DNA from: Clostridium tagluense
GTDB lineage: Bacteria; Bacillota; Clostridia; Clostridiales; Clostridiaceae
Direction of reading: 5' to 3'
DNA: 64,000 nucleotides
Assembly (NCBI RefSeq): GCF_003865095.1
Contig: NZ_BHYK01000009.1
Coordinates: 115,412 to 179,411 of the forward strand
Of the stretch, positions 8,723 to 17,857 are shown piece by piece (position 1 is the stretch's first letter; every line of letters begins with the position of its first letter). The notes beneath the pieces were generated by a model. That model saw nothing but the letters and a program-made list of their open reading frames with translations, was not told the DNA's origin and made no database searches. A program made the translations under genes and the position numbers.

Positions 8723-10456
8723 ATGCAGGGAATTCAATTAGTATATTTTTGTTTAGTTTATTCAGATACAGGTTTAAATAATATTGAGTTAGCTTTTAGT
8801 AATCATTTTGAATTTCATGTTCAAGAATTTCATGAAAAAAATCTCGAATGTAAAGTTTTGATTAGCAAAAAAGAGAAAACAGATAGTCTTAGCGAAGAAT
8901 TTTGGGGTGAAGAAAAACATGTAAGTAGAGTTGACTTACTTGTAGGAGAAAATGGTGCAGGTAAATCTACGATAATGGATTGTTTAGGCGGTCAAGGTAG
9001 TGGACAGTGGTTTGCTCTTTATTTGGAGATAGTAGATGGAAAATTGAATTGGTTTTTTAATACAGATGTGGATTACCCGGTTAACATAGAAATATTAGAA
9101 GATTGGAATATAGAAAATATTATTAAACCTAAAGAAATAGGTGATGCATCTTATGCATGTCGCCATATACCTAATGTGTTGAGTAGAAGTTGGGTTAATA
9201 ACTACGGCAATCCTGATGATTTTGGTATAATTGCGGGGAATAAACCAGCAGCAGTTTACAATTTTGTTAAACATGAATTGCCGTTATTACAAAAGTATTT
9301 TCCAGCAGAAAATTTAGCCTATCAATTTAGTATTCCAGTTGATCTTTATTCCATGATGAAATTTTTTAAAAACAGAAAAGTAAATGGTTATTTGAAAACT
9401 ATTTTAGAAACAGCTACTCTTATGATAAGTGAGAGTAAAGATTGCAAGTTAAATATTAGGACTAAAGAGCAATATGGGTATGGTGAAATAGATGAAGATT
9501 ATATTAAATATAGACAACATTCAGATGCATTATTAGTAGACTGCTTCTATCAAGAGGAGTTTTCAAACGAAAGACTAAATTTATTAAAGATGATTGTTTA
9601 TGTGTATTGGGTTATGCATATTACAAATGTAAAAAATATTCAAAATTTAGAGTGCCAATACAATATGAATTCGTTATTAGAACTTAATAGTTATCTAAAA
9701 AATGTATTGAATAGTATTACTAATAAATCCAAAAACATGACAAGTTCAATGAAAATAATAAGAGAATACATTGAGTTTGATTTTATAGAAAAACTGTTTT
9801 CTTTTGTTGAAGAAGGATGGTTGAAAATTAGAATTGGATCAACAGGCAGTATTGGATTTAAGATTTTCTTGAATGAAAAAGTAGATAAGGAAATAGATAT
9901 GAAGATACTTAATTTAATTAATTTTACAAATCAAATTAAGACTCGTTACAACGATGATAATATAAAGTCGTTGAAATTACAATGGGTTGGATTTGGTAAT
10001 ATGAGCTCAGGAGAGCTGGCTTTCATAGATTTGTTTTCCAGTATATCTGGGATTTTCTCATTGAACATAATCTCAGATGAGGAGGAAAATTATGAGTTTG
10101 AGAAATATAATAAAGCTTCAAATTATCTATTTCTCTTAGATGAACCGGATGCGGGGTTTCATCCTGAATGGTCTAGAAGATTAATATACTATGTGACTAC
10201 GTTTATTAATAGTTTGCTTAGTGAAACTAATAATAAATGTCAGTTTATTATCACTACTCATTCTCCATTCATGGTTTCTGATATGCCATCAGATTATGTT
10301 ACTTGTATTAAATTGGAGCTAGATGAAAATGGAACATATAATCGAACTATAAAAAAGCCGAAGCATAGTTTTGCAGCGAATATTTACGAACTTCTAAATG
10401 ATGGATTTTTTATGGATGCACCTGTAGGAGAATTTGCCTGCTCAATGTCTAAGTAA
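8723..10456 (+). CDS. AAA/ABC-type ATPase of a second Septu-like pair, main part, frameshifted at its end
   Basis: The 577-residue frame has Walker A GENGAGKS at about residues 75-82, an ABC signature MSSGELAF near 433, Walker B LFLLDEPDAGFHPEW near 472-486 and an H-loop ITTHSPFMVSD near 513. It shares the layout and the GEFA motif of the ATPase at 1936-4005 but is clearly diverged. After APVGEFA the frame runs into TAA at 10454-10456, while the adjacent +1 frame continues with a helical C-terminal region of 70 or so residues up to the HNH gene. Together they would make about 647 residues, close to 689 for the paralogue. No classical slippery heptamer is visible at the shift. Confidence 0.75.
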   Translation: MQGIQLVYFCLVYSDTGLNNIELAFSNHFEFHVQEFHEKNLECKVLISKKEKTDSLSEEFWGEEKHVSRVDLLVGENGAGKSTIMDCLGGQGSGQWFALYLEIVDGKLNWFFNTDVDYPVNIEILEDWNIENIIKPKEIGDASYACRHIPNVLSRSWVNNYGNPDDFGIIAGNKPAAVYNFVKHELPLLQKYFPAENLAYQFSIPVDLYSMMKFFKNRKVNGYLKTILETATLMISESKDCKLNIRTKEQYGYGEIDEDYIKYRQHSDALLVDCFYQEEFSNERLNLLKMIVYVYWVMHITNVKNIQNLECQYNMNSLLELNSYLKNVLNSITNKSKNMTSSMKIIREYIEFDFIEKLFSFVEEGWLKIRIGSTGSIGFKIFLNEKVDKEIDMKILNLINFTNQIKTRYNDDNIKSLKLQWVGFGNMSSGELAFIDLFSSISGIFSLNIISDEEENYEFEKYNKASNYLFLLDEPDAGFHPEWSRRLIYYVTTFINSLLSETNNKCQFIITTHSPFMVSDMPSDYVTCIKLELDENGTYNRTIKKPKHSFAANIYELLNDGFFMDAPVGEFACSMSK

Positions 10457-10664
10457 GGAAATAGATGATATATCTAATTTAATTAATATGGTTTCGGATA
10501 AATTAATAAGAGCCCGCCTAAATGATATGCTTCAGAAGAATAAGAAACTTTTACTTGATATTGATTCACCAACCATAATAGAGCATTTAATAAAAGAAAT
10601 AAAAGAATTAAAACAAGAAGTATCAAAACTAAAAAATAAAGGTTACGATGGGGAAAAATTATGA
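10434..10664 (+). pseudogene. C-terminal part of the second Septu-like ATPase in another frame
   Basis: This frame overlaps the end of the main part and encodes LSKEIDDISNLINMVSDKLI and a Lys/Glu-rich helix, like the C-terminus of the first ATPase (which also has a DN-I-PLIKRKLEEM segment). It overlaps the HNH gene start by four bases, as expected for the true 3' end of the ATPase gene. A one-base change near 10436-10456 in DNA or sequence would restore one reading frame; translation from TTG 10434 is possible but unlikely. Confidence 0.6.
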
Positions 10665-12178
10665 TTTTAATAAATAAAAAATGCTTTAATAATAAAATTG
10701 ATTCCAATATATATGGTGATGGTAAAATACAGTATTTAGCCCAATGGTATCAAACAACTATGATGAAACAGGTATTAATTAAATACAACACTCAGGGTAC
10801 GCCAAGTAAAGGTACTGGTACGAGTGCTAAAAATTTGTATATAACAAATAAAAAATATATTACAGATAACATTATTCCTTTTTTTAAAAAAAAAGATGGA
10901 GATATGGATGAAGGCTTAGTTAGTAGTTTACTAACAGGAAATTTTATTGGAAATCTAGCTGATTTGTCTGAGGAACCACCTAGTAAAGATTTCAGTGATT
11001 ACTGGTTTAAAATAATAGGGTACTATACACTTTCTAAATTTGTATTTTATGATATAGAAAAAATGAAAAATGATGTTATGAAGTTAGTTGAAGATAATAA
11101 ATTTAATGAGCAGGAATGTATATATGTTATAGAAAATATTTATAATGCAAAAATTAAAGAGTATAATTCTAACCATAATAAATTTAAAATCACACCTAAA
11201 ATATTAAAAATAGCATATAAAAAGATAACTAAATGGAATATAAACAGTAGAAAAAAGTTTGTTAAGCAAAGTGTTATAGATATAAAAAAGACAATGTGTA
11301 TTGAACTACAGGGAAAAGAGAAATTTTATACAAATAGTTCTGGTGATGTTAATAAGTTATGTGATATTGAAAAATTTAATGATATGATTAAATTTTTTTT
11401 TAGTTATGAAATGCTAAATGATAAACAACGGCATATTATTCTGAACACATTAGACATAGTAGTTTGCCCATATTGCAACAGACAGTATATTACATCATAT
11501 GAGCCTAGTGAAAATAAAAAAGATAAGATTGATGTATTAGCTACAGCAGATTTAGATCATTTTTATCCAAAAGCTAAGTTTCAATTATTTTCTTTATCAT
11601 TATATAACTTTGTGCCGGCTTGTCAAATATGCAATTCTCGAATGAAGATTGACAAGCCAATTGAGATTTTATACCCCTATGCAGAATGCTTTGGAGATGA
11701 AGTAAAATTTGAAGTTATACCTGTGGATAAAAAAAATGAGGGGAAATCACTTTTTGATCTTTTATATGGAAAAGATGATACTCTGAAATTTGAAAAATAT
11801 AGAATTAGTATTGATAGGTCTAGCATAAGTGATAAAAAAAAGAAGAAATATGTTGATGGCTCTATTGAAATGTTTCAATTAGAACAAGTATACCAGTCAC
11901 ATAAAGAATATGCAGCTGAAATTATTAGGACAAATGCTATTTATGGCAGCAATGTACATGATTCTGTGATGAACACTTTGTTTAATAATGAACCATTATT
12001 AAACAAAGATAGGGAAGAAAGCCTTAGCGCTATATTATCTCATTTAGGAGGAGGTACCAAAGAAACGCTTTCAGAAAATGAAAAAAACCGTATTCTTTAT
12101 GGAATCAATGTTGAAGACAAAAATCAGGATTTAAAGAAACCATTAGAAAAATTGACGCGTGACATATTAAAATTATGA
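10661..12178 (+). CDS. HNH endonuclease of the second Septu-like pair (PtuB-like, long form)
   Basis: The 505-residue protein has CPYCNRQYITSYE near residue 269, LDHFYPKAKFQLFSLSLYNF near 306-325 and ACQICNSRMK near 328, the same zinc-HNH plan as the first pair. It is 160 residues longer, the extra being mostly an N-terminal region. The C-terminus LKKPLEKLTRDILKL matches the end of the first HNH protein. Its start overlaps the ATPase C-terminal frame by four bases. If the ATPase frameshift is real, this nuclease may lack an intact partner. Confidence 0.78.
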   Translation: MILINKKCFNNKIDSNIYGDGKIQYLAQWYQTTMMKQVLIKYNTQGTPSKGTGTSAKNLYITNKKYITDNIIPFFKKKDGDMDEGLVSSLLTGNFIGNLADLSEEPPSKDFSDYWFKIIGYYTLSKFVFYDIEKMKNDVMKLVEDNKFNEQECIYVIENIYNAKIKEYNSNHNKFKITPKILKIAYKKITKWNINSRKKFVKQSVIDIKKTMCIELQGKEKFYTNSSGDVNKLCDIEKFNDMIKFFFSYEMLNDKQRHIILNTLDIVVCPYCNRQYITSYEPSENKKDKIDVLATADLDHFYPKAKFQLFSLSLYNFVPACQICNSRMKIDKPIEILYPYAECFGDEVKFEVIPVDKKNEGKSLFDLLYGKDDTLKFEKYRISIDRSSISDKKKKKYVDGSIEMFQLEQVYQSHKEYAAEIIRTNAIYGSNVHDSVMNTLFNNEPLLNKDREESLSAILSHLGGGTKETLSENEKNRILYGINVEDKNQDLKKPLEKLTRDILKL

Positions 12179-12684
12179 TTTTGCTCATAACTTTACAAAT
12201 TGTTGAATTGCTAATCTAATATAAATAGTTTATTTTTGTTATGGGGGGTTAGATAGATTTATATTAATTAGTATGAGTTTAAGTGATTTAAAACTATTAG
12301 TTCATCTGACAATTACATATTCGACAAAATCAGTTGGGCTACGTTTTTTTAGAGAGTACAATATCCTCTCCTGTACTAATTAGTGATGGCCAAAATAATT
12401 TGAAATTGTATTATTTTAACTACCCATTATTCCATATAATGGTAAATTGGAAGTATGATTTTAAAATGATGAATATTACAAAAGAAAAAGAGGGTATCAC
12501 TATATCAAAAATCATTTGATTTTGTATTAATTATGAGAATAAAATATTAAGGTTTAGGTAATAAGCAGTTAGTTCGAAAGAAGTAAATAATGGATAAGCA
12601 AAATGTGAAATAAGGAAAGAGGTTTATGTTTGAATAATAAAAAGTTTGATGACTATAGATGAGAGTTAAAAGGAGAAGATAAAT
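12179..12684. other. Non-coding gap with an island-family palindrome
   Basis: About 500 bases with no convincing gene. A short frame at 12334-12519 lacks a ribosome binding site and is probably chance. The palindrome CCCATTATTCCATATAATGG at 12425-12444 belongs to the hairpin family seen after other genes in the island. AAAGGAGAAG at 12669-12678 is the ribosome binding site of the RES gene. Confidence 0.4.
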
Positions 12685-13929
12685 TTGAATTGTTGTGTTA
12701 ATTGTTTTAAAAATGAATACATAAAAAAATTTATTATTAGTAATAACCAAAAGGGAAAGTGTACATATTGCCATAGTCAAAATGCGTATATTAGCAACAC
12801 AGAAGATTTAGGATATTATATTTATGATAAAGTATCAAGAGCATACTCAAATATATATAATACTGAAGTATATGATATGGAAAAAATGAGTATGTATCTT
12901 GGGATGAATGAAATAAAAGAAGTGATTAGGGGTATCTCAACATTTGAATTATTAAGAGATAAAGAAGATATATTTTCAGAAGAGGTTGAAGATATTAAAA
13001 GATTATTTAATGCACTAACATATAATGATACAGCACAAAAAAGATTTGAAACTTTTAATGATAATAGAGATATTCTAATTTTTGATGATGGATATACTCA
13101 TTATGGTTACACTGACAATGAGTATAAAGATATGTGGAATTATTTTAAATGCAAAGTTAAATATATTACAAGGTATTTTGACTTACAAGAAGATTGTATA
13201 AATAGAAAAGAATTATTAAACGGAATAAAAGAAGTATTATTATATAAAAGTTTAATTCTAAATTTAAACGAGGGTAAGTATCTTTTTAGATCAAGAAATT
13301 TAGAAGATAAAGATATAAATTTACACAGAGAAAAACAAAAATTAATATGTGAAATAGGACCTTCTCCCTCAAAGTATGTAAAAAATAATAGAATGAGTCC
13401 AGCGGGAATTTCTTATATGTATGTCGCTGAAAATGCAGACACTACTATTAGAGAAATAAGACCTAAAATAGGAGATAATATTTTATTAGGCAAATTTAAA
13501 TTAAAAAAAGATTTGAAAATATTAAATCTTTCAGAAATTCCTAATATGCCAATGGAAAATTTATTTAGTCCTAAATATAATCATAGTTTAATATTTGCAA
13601 AGGAATTTCTAATCGAGTTTACAAAAGAAATAAGCAAACCCATGAAAAAAGAAGATAATACCGATGTAGAATATGTACCCACTCAAGTATTAGCCGAATA
13701 TATAAAAATGTTAGGATATGATGGGATAAAATATGAGAGTTCACTTGAAAAGGATGAATACAATTATGTATTATTTTGTAGCACGCCAGAATGCAATATG
13801 GAAATTTTAGGAATAAAAGACGGTTTAAAAACCTTTACAGAGTGGATGAAGTTAGTGGAATTAAAAAAAATAAAATTAGATATAAATAATATTGTTTTAA
13901 ATGCTCAAAAAACAAAAACTTTTAGGTAA
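12685..13929 (+). CDS. RES-domain protein with N-terminal zinc finger and HEPN/RES-type domain
   Basis: The start is TTG 12685 behind AAAGGAGAAG. The first 35 residues hold two cysteine pairs (CCVNC and CTYC), a treble-clef-like zinc finger found ahead of HEPN/RES N-terminal domains. From about residue 215 a RES domain is visible: YLFRSRNL, then NNRMSPAGISYMYVAENADT, TIREI, and near the end YVPTQVLAEYIKMLGYDGI. RES domains cleave NAD+ (NAD+ phosphorylases/glycohydrolases) and serve as toxins. The usual RES toxins are short and paired with a DUF2384 Xre antitoxin; this long form stands alone, so it may be an abortive-infection effector. A small HTH gene follows 350 bases downstream but does not look like the canonical antitoxin. 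Confidence 0.72.
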   Translation: MNCCVNCFKNEYIKKFIISNNQKGKCTYCHSQNAYISNTEDLGYYIYDKVSRAYSNIYNTEVYDMEKMSMYLGMNEIKEVIRGISTFELLRDKEDIFSEEVEDIKRLFNALTYNDTAQKRFETFNDNRDILIFDDGYTHYGYTDNEYKDMWNYFKCKVKYITRYFDLQEDCINRKELLNGIKEVLLYKSLILNLNEGKYLFRSRNLEDKDINLHREKQKLICEIGPSPSKYVKNNRMSPAGISYMYVAENADTTIREIRPKIGDNILLGKFKLKKDLKILNLSEIPNMPMENLFSPKYNHSLIFAKEFLIEFTKEISKPMKKEDNTDVEYVPTQVLAEYIKMLGYDGIKYESSLEKDEYNYVLFCSTPECNMEILGIKDGLKTFTEWMKLVELKKIKLDINNIVLNAQKTKTFR

Positions 13930-13971
13930 TAAGATTTAAATCACAAGAGTGATAGGTGCTTATAAGGAGAT

Positions 13972-14035
13972 GGAAAATACCAAATAGCAAGTTCCAACAT
14001 TTCATTTGCTAAGCTACCTATTATTTGGTATTTTA
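13972..14035 (+). terminator. Hairpin after the RES gene
   Basis: Arms AAAATACCAAATAG and CTATTATTTGGTATTTT pair around a 30-base loop, 40 bases after the RES stop codon. It probably ends the transcript. Confidence 0.5.
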
Positions 14036-14275
14036 TATTCAAAAATATAGCAACACATAAATTTTTCAATAACACGAGAATTACATAAATCAACTTCTTA
14101 ATTATCCATATACCGATTAGGCTAATAATAGGCAGTCGAAAAAATGAATATTTAATTGATGAGTGTAGTGAAAATGAATAACTTGGATATGGCGAACTAG
14201 TAAATTTATGCGACACATGAATGATGTAAAACAATTTAATAAATAGTAATTTATTTTGTAAGAAAGATGATCAAT

Positions 14276-14701
14276 ATGGAAGATGTGAAAGTGATAACTA
14301 AAAAAGATGTGATGGAAGAGTTGCAACTATTGATTGAAAAATACAAATTTAATATAGATGTGCTTTCAAAACTATTAGATGTAAAAGAAGAAGTTATTTT
14401 AAGTCAAGATGAAAAAAAAATATTTGAAAATTCTAAAGACTTTTCTAAAATGTCTAATTTAATTTCTATGATTGAACTTAGTGGAAAAGATGATGCTGAT
14501 TTTAAAATTGGAGCATTTTTGCAAGTGTTATTAGAATATCATAGTATTTCGGCAGAAACAATTGCATTAATGTCTGGAGTTAGTGAAAAAGAAGTTATTT
14601 ATTTAGTGGAAAATCCTAAGTTAGTATCTTTAGAAAGTAAATATAAAATATCTAAAACAGTAATGTCATTACGCTTTTTATTTAAGGAATTAGAACCATA
14701 A
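14276..14701 (+). CDS. Small HTH protein, intact copy
   Basis: ATG 14276 is chosen because AGAAAGATGATC sits where the ribosome binding site of the sister copy lies and because both copies share the text from MEDVKVITKKDVMEELQLLI; ATG 14267 is the alternative. The 141-residue protein has two similar helical halves, LIEKYKFNIDVLSKLLDVKE and LEYHSISAETIALMSGVSEK, each like a helix-turn-helix. This suggests a DNA-binding regulator or adaptor. A nearly identical copy with an internal deletion lies at 6681-6996, upstream of an HNH gene; this copy lies upstream of a NUDIX gene. About 70 bases of 5' flank are duplicated too. Confidence 0.7.
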   Translation: MEDVKVITKKDVMEELQLLIEKYKFNIDVLSKLLDVKEEVILSQDEKKIFENSKDFSKMSNLISMIELSGKDDADFKIGAFLQVLLEYHSISAETIALMSGVSEKEVIYLVENPKLVSLESKYKISKTVMSLRFLFKELEP

Positions 14702-14754
14702 ATTCCAGTTTAAGGTTGAGTGATATAAATAGCAATTTGAAAAGGATGATGTAT

Positions 14755-15276
14755 ATGGCAAGTGAAATCTGGGATGCTTATGATAAGGATTGTAATAAGT
14801 TGGGATTTGACCAATTTAGAGATGAACCTATTCCAAAAGGTGTTTATCATATAGTTGTTGAAATTTATACTGTAACAAAAGATAATGAAGTATTGATAAC
14901 TCAAAGACATCAAAATAAAGCATTGGCGTTAAAGTGGGAAATAACTGGTGGATCAATCTTGAAAGGCGAAACACCAGAGCAAGGTGCTATCAGAGAACTA
15001 AAGGAAGAAATAGGGATAGAAGTAACAGATTCTGACTTGAATTTTGTATGTTCTTATGTTTATAATAATGATTCCTCAATTTATAAATGTTTTGTAGTAT
15101 TCATAAATAAAGAAAAAACAAAAATTCAATTACAAGAAGGAGAAACTATTGATTATCGCTATATACCATATAATGAGTTTAAGCAGTTCATTAAAACAGA
15201 TGATTATGTCAATTTTATAAGAGAACGTTTTTATGCTCATGAAAAACTATTTGATACTATTATTCATCAGCGATAA
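14755..15276 (+). CDS. NUDIX hydrolase
   Basis: ATG 14755 is preferred since AAAAGGATG lies about eight bases upstream. The NUDIX box is complete: GGSILKGETPEQGAIREL then KEEIGI, matching GX5EX7REUXEEXGU, around residues 56-78. The N-terminus with WDAYDKDCNKLG and PKGVYHIVVEIYTVT is like isopentenyl-diphosphate isomerase-like NUDIX proteins that clean up nucleotide or pyrophosphate substrates. The actual substrate cannot be told. It follows the HTH gene by 53 bases. Confidence 0.85.
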   Translation: MASEIWDAYDKDCNKLGFDQFRDEPIPKGVYHIVVEIYTVTKDNEVLITQRHQNKALALKWEITGGSILKGETPEQGAIRELKEEIGIEVTDSDLNFVCSYVYNNDSSIYKCFVVFINKEKTKIQLQEGETIDYRYIPYNEFKQFIKTDDYVNFIRERFYAHEKLFDTIIHQR

Positions 15277-15296
15277 ATTTCAATTTTTAGTTTAAT

Positions 15297-15412
15297 TAGT
15301 TCGCATCATTCTTAACGGACGATACAAACAACTGTTAGAATTACTAAAGTAATGGAGTAATTCTGCGTTTTTTATATATTCTTCAGCTTCCAATTATTCT
15401 TAATAACAAGAA
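15297..15412 (+). repeat. Gene-end repeat A, first copy
   Basis: From TTAGTTCG to CTTAATAACAAG this segment matches 17853-17968 with scattered changes. It contains TAACGGACGATACAAACAAC then TGTTAG (15313-15338), whose TAAC and GTTA ends are complementary as in a collapsed attC-like site. A terminator-like hairpin GAATTACT/AGTAATTC with a T-run follows (15338-15374), then an island-family palindrome. Both copies follow the stop codon of a single-gene unit. Confidence 0.65.
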
Positions 15413-15695
15413 CTTGAAGTATATAAAATTTTATTAAAAAGTGTAGTCAATTTTAAATAATTGTGAAGTAAAGACAATTTATAATAATCTGTAGATAAAT
15501 AGTAATTTATCATTGAGTTAAACATAAATTTCTTACAGTACAATGTATAATCAGAAATAATTTGTAAAAAAAATTAAAAAATGTAAGTTAACCTGTGTAA
15601 TTGATGTGCCAACTGGGTGTTGGACTTTATGTGTTAATTTTATATATGATATAGTATGATCTATAAAAAATACAACTGAAAAAGAGGTATACATT

Positions 15696-16106
15696 ATGAT
15701 AAAACCAATTGTAAAAGATATATTGTTTTTAGGACAAAAATCAGAAGATGCAACTAAAAATGATATAGTAGTAATTGATGATTTAATAGATACATTAAGA
15801 GCAAACCTAGAGAATTGTGTTGGATTGGCTAGTAATATGATTGGAGTAAAAAGGCGTATATTGGTATTTACTGTAGGCAACCTTATTGTGCCTATGATAA
15901 ATCCATTTATACTAAATAAAGAAAAGATTTATGAAACTGAAGAGAGTTGTTTATCTTTAATTGGATTTAGAAAAACAAAGAGATATGAACTGATAGAAGT
16001 GGAGTATCTTGATAGAAATTTTAAGAAGCAAAAGCAAGAGTTTACTGGATTTATAGCACAAATAATTCAACATGAAATGGATCATTTTGAAGGTATAATA
16101 ATCTAA
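15696..16106 (+). CDS. Peptide deformylase family protein
   Basis: The 136-residue protein shows the three deformylase motifs: CVGLASNMIG (usual GVGLAAPQIG), ESCLSL (usual EGCLSL, metal Cys) and QHEMDHFEGI (HExxDH, metal and catalytic residues). The enzyme removes the formyl group from new protein N-termini using Fe2+. The first motif deviates and the protein is short, like accessory deformylase-like proteins in Gram-positives, so this may be a second, specialised copy. GAGGTATACATT precedes ATG 15696. Confidence 0.85.
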   Translation: MIKPIVKDILFLGQKSEDATKNDIVVIDDLIDTLRANLENCVGLASNMIGVKRRILVFTVGNLIVPMINPFILNKEKIYETEESCLSLIGFRKTKRYELIEVEYLDRNFKKQKQEFTGFIAQIIQHEMDHFEGIII

Positions 16107-16287
16107 TTGAATAATTAAAATATGAAGTAATTACTAGCCTAGAGGTCATTGAGAACCATGTGAGTTTGATAAGTGAGGTTTTGCTCTGATCATTAATTAA
16201 TAATGATTAAGGCTACTGTTATTTAGAAGCATAGTATATACTTGATTTGAAGAGAAATAGCTATTAAAAAAGAAGGAGAGCGAAAAA

Positions 16288-16548
16288 ATGGAACAGTTTT
16301 TTAAAGCAATAGATGAAAAGATAAGAAAGTCAGGATATCCTGGAGAAGTCAGTGGCGAAGAAATCTACGATGAAATAAGTGATAAGGCCGAGGATCAAGA
16401 AGAAGGAAGTTACTTATTCATGAAGAAGCAAAATGATGATATCATGTTCGAATACAGAGTGGATATTTTAGAGGACAATATTAATTTAGCAACCCTCACG
16501 ATACATACACCAGAGAGAAAGTACTTTATTGATTTTGATGCTGAATAG
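16288..16548 (+). CDS. Hypothetical acidic 86-residue protein
   Basis: AAGAAGGAGAG precedes ATG 16288. The protein is soluble and acidic, with an N-terminal helix (EQFFKAIDEKIRKSG) and a C-terminal beta-rich half (MFEYRVDILEDNINLATLTI). It stands alone between the deformylase and phosphodiesterase genes. Not recognised. Confidence 0.6.
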   Translation: MEQFFKAIDEKIRKSGYPGEVSGEEIYDEISDKAEDQEEGSYLFMKKQNDDIMFEYRVDILEDNINLATLTIHTPERKYFIDFDAE

Positions 16549-16750
16549 ATAGACGTATTGGGGATGAAGATGAAAATGGTGATTTTGAAGCAAAAAATTA
16601 TTTTAATATCTACTGGGTTTACTAATAGGGGTATAAAGATAATGGGAAAGAGAACATTTGTTTATAATTAAGCTTATTTATATACAATGGCACATTGGGA
16701 ATCAGTTAGAACAAAATGCAAAATCTGAAGAAGACGATTGGAGGCACTTT

Positions 16751-17857
16751 ATGGACATAAAACATCCAGACTATAATAATTCTATCGTGAATTTGGCTTG
16801 CTCAGTTCTGAAACATTATGGAGCAGAAAACCATCATGAAACTTTAACAATATTTGATAACTATTTAAAGAAAAATTATAAAAATGTTGTGGTCATGTTA
16901 TTAGATGGTCTAGGCGTAGATGCCTTAGAAAACCATCTTGATAAAGGAAGTTTTTTGAGAAGGCATTTTGTGTCAGAAATATCTACAGTGTTTCCACCCA
17001 CCACAACTGCGGCAACAACTTCTATTGAAAGTGGATTGACGCCTAAGGAACATGGGTGGCTTGGCTGGAGTTTATATTTTAGCGAAATAGATAAGATTGT
17101 GAATGCTTTTATTAACACGCTGGGAGATAGTGATGAAAAAGCTGCTGATTATCATGTGGCTGGAAAAATAATCCCTTATAAAAGCGTATATGATATTATC
17201 AATGAAACTGGTAATGCTACAGCTTACAGTGTATCACCTTTTGGCACCAATAAAGTTTCATCACATATTGAAATGTTTGAAGAGGTAGAAAGACTTTGTA
17301 ATCTTGCTGGAAACAAGTATATTTATGCATACTTCCCACAACCTGATGCTGCTATGCACGAATATGGCTGCTATAGTAGTGAAGTAACTTCATGGGTGAA
17401 AGAACTAAATGAGGGAGTAGAAAAAACGTGCCAGGTGCTAAAGGATACTATTGTTATTGTAACCGCAGACCATGGGCATATTAATTTGAACTATAGGTTT
17501 GTTAGCGAACATCCTCATCTTTTAAAGATGTTAGTAAGACCAATTTCTATTGAAAGTAGAGCCACCTGTTTTTATGTAAAAGAGGAGTTTAGAGAAATGT
17601 TTAAAGAGGAATTTTACAAAGCCTTTGGCAAGGATTTTTTATTGTTTTCCAAGGCGGAAGTCTTAGAAGGAAATTTATTTGGAGAGGGTCAAGCCCATAG
17701 AAAATTTGAGGAGTTTATTGGTGATTTTTTGGCAGTTGCCATTGGGGACCAAGGCATTGCCTACAGTCCTAAATCAAAACGGTTCTTATCAAATCATGCA
17801 GGAATGACCAAGCAGGAGATGATGGTACCATTTATTGTGGTTGAGAGTCATGGTTAG
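16751..17857 (+). CDS. Alkaline phosphatase superfamily phosphodiesterase/nucleotide pyrophosphatase-like protein
   Basis: ATG 16751 is chosen because TTGGAGG lies six bases upstream; an upstream TTG at 16658 has no such site. The 368-residue protein has the family metal and nucleophile motifs: VVVMLLDGLGVDAL, STVFPPTTTAATTSIESG with the nucleophilic Thr, PDAAMHEYG and VTADHGHINL. These enzymes hydrolyse phosphodiester or phosphonate bonds using two Zn2+. No signal peptide is visible, so it acts in the cytoplasm. It is the last gene of the island; repeat A follows its stop immediately. Confidence 0.85.
   Translation: MDIKHPDYNNSIVNLACSVLKHYGAENHHETLTIFDNYLKKNYKNVVVMLLDGLGVDALENHLDKGSFLRRHFVSEISTVFPPTTTAATTSIESGLTPKEHGWLGWSLYFSEIDKIVNAFINTLGDSDEKAADYHVAGKIIPYKSVYDIINETGNATAYSVSPFGTNKVSSHIEMFEEVERLCNLAGNKYIYAYFPQPDAAMHEYGCYSSEVTSWVKELNEGVEKTCQVLKDTIVIVTADHGHINLNYRFVSEHPHLLKMLVRPISIESRATCFYVKEEFREMFKEEFYKAFGKDFLLFSKAEVLEGNLFGEGQAHRKFEEFIGDFLAVAIGDQGIAYSPKSKRFLSNHAGMTKQEMMVPFIVVESHG

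Noticed and set aside
12334..12519. Small gene between the second HNH gene and the RES gene
   Set aside because: No ribosome binding site, weakly protein-like composition, and it contains the intergenic palindrome at 12425-12444.
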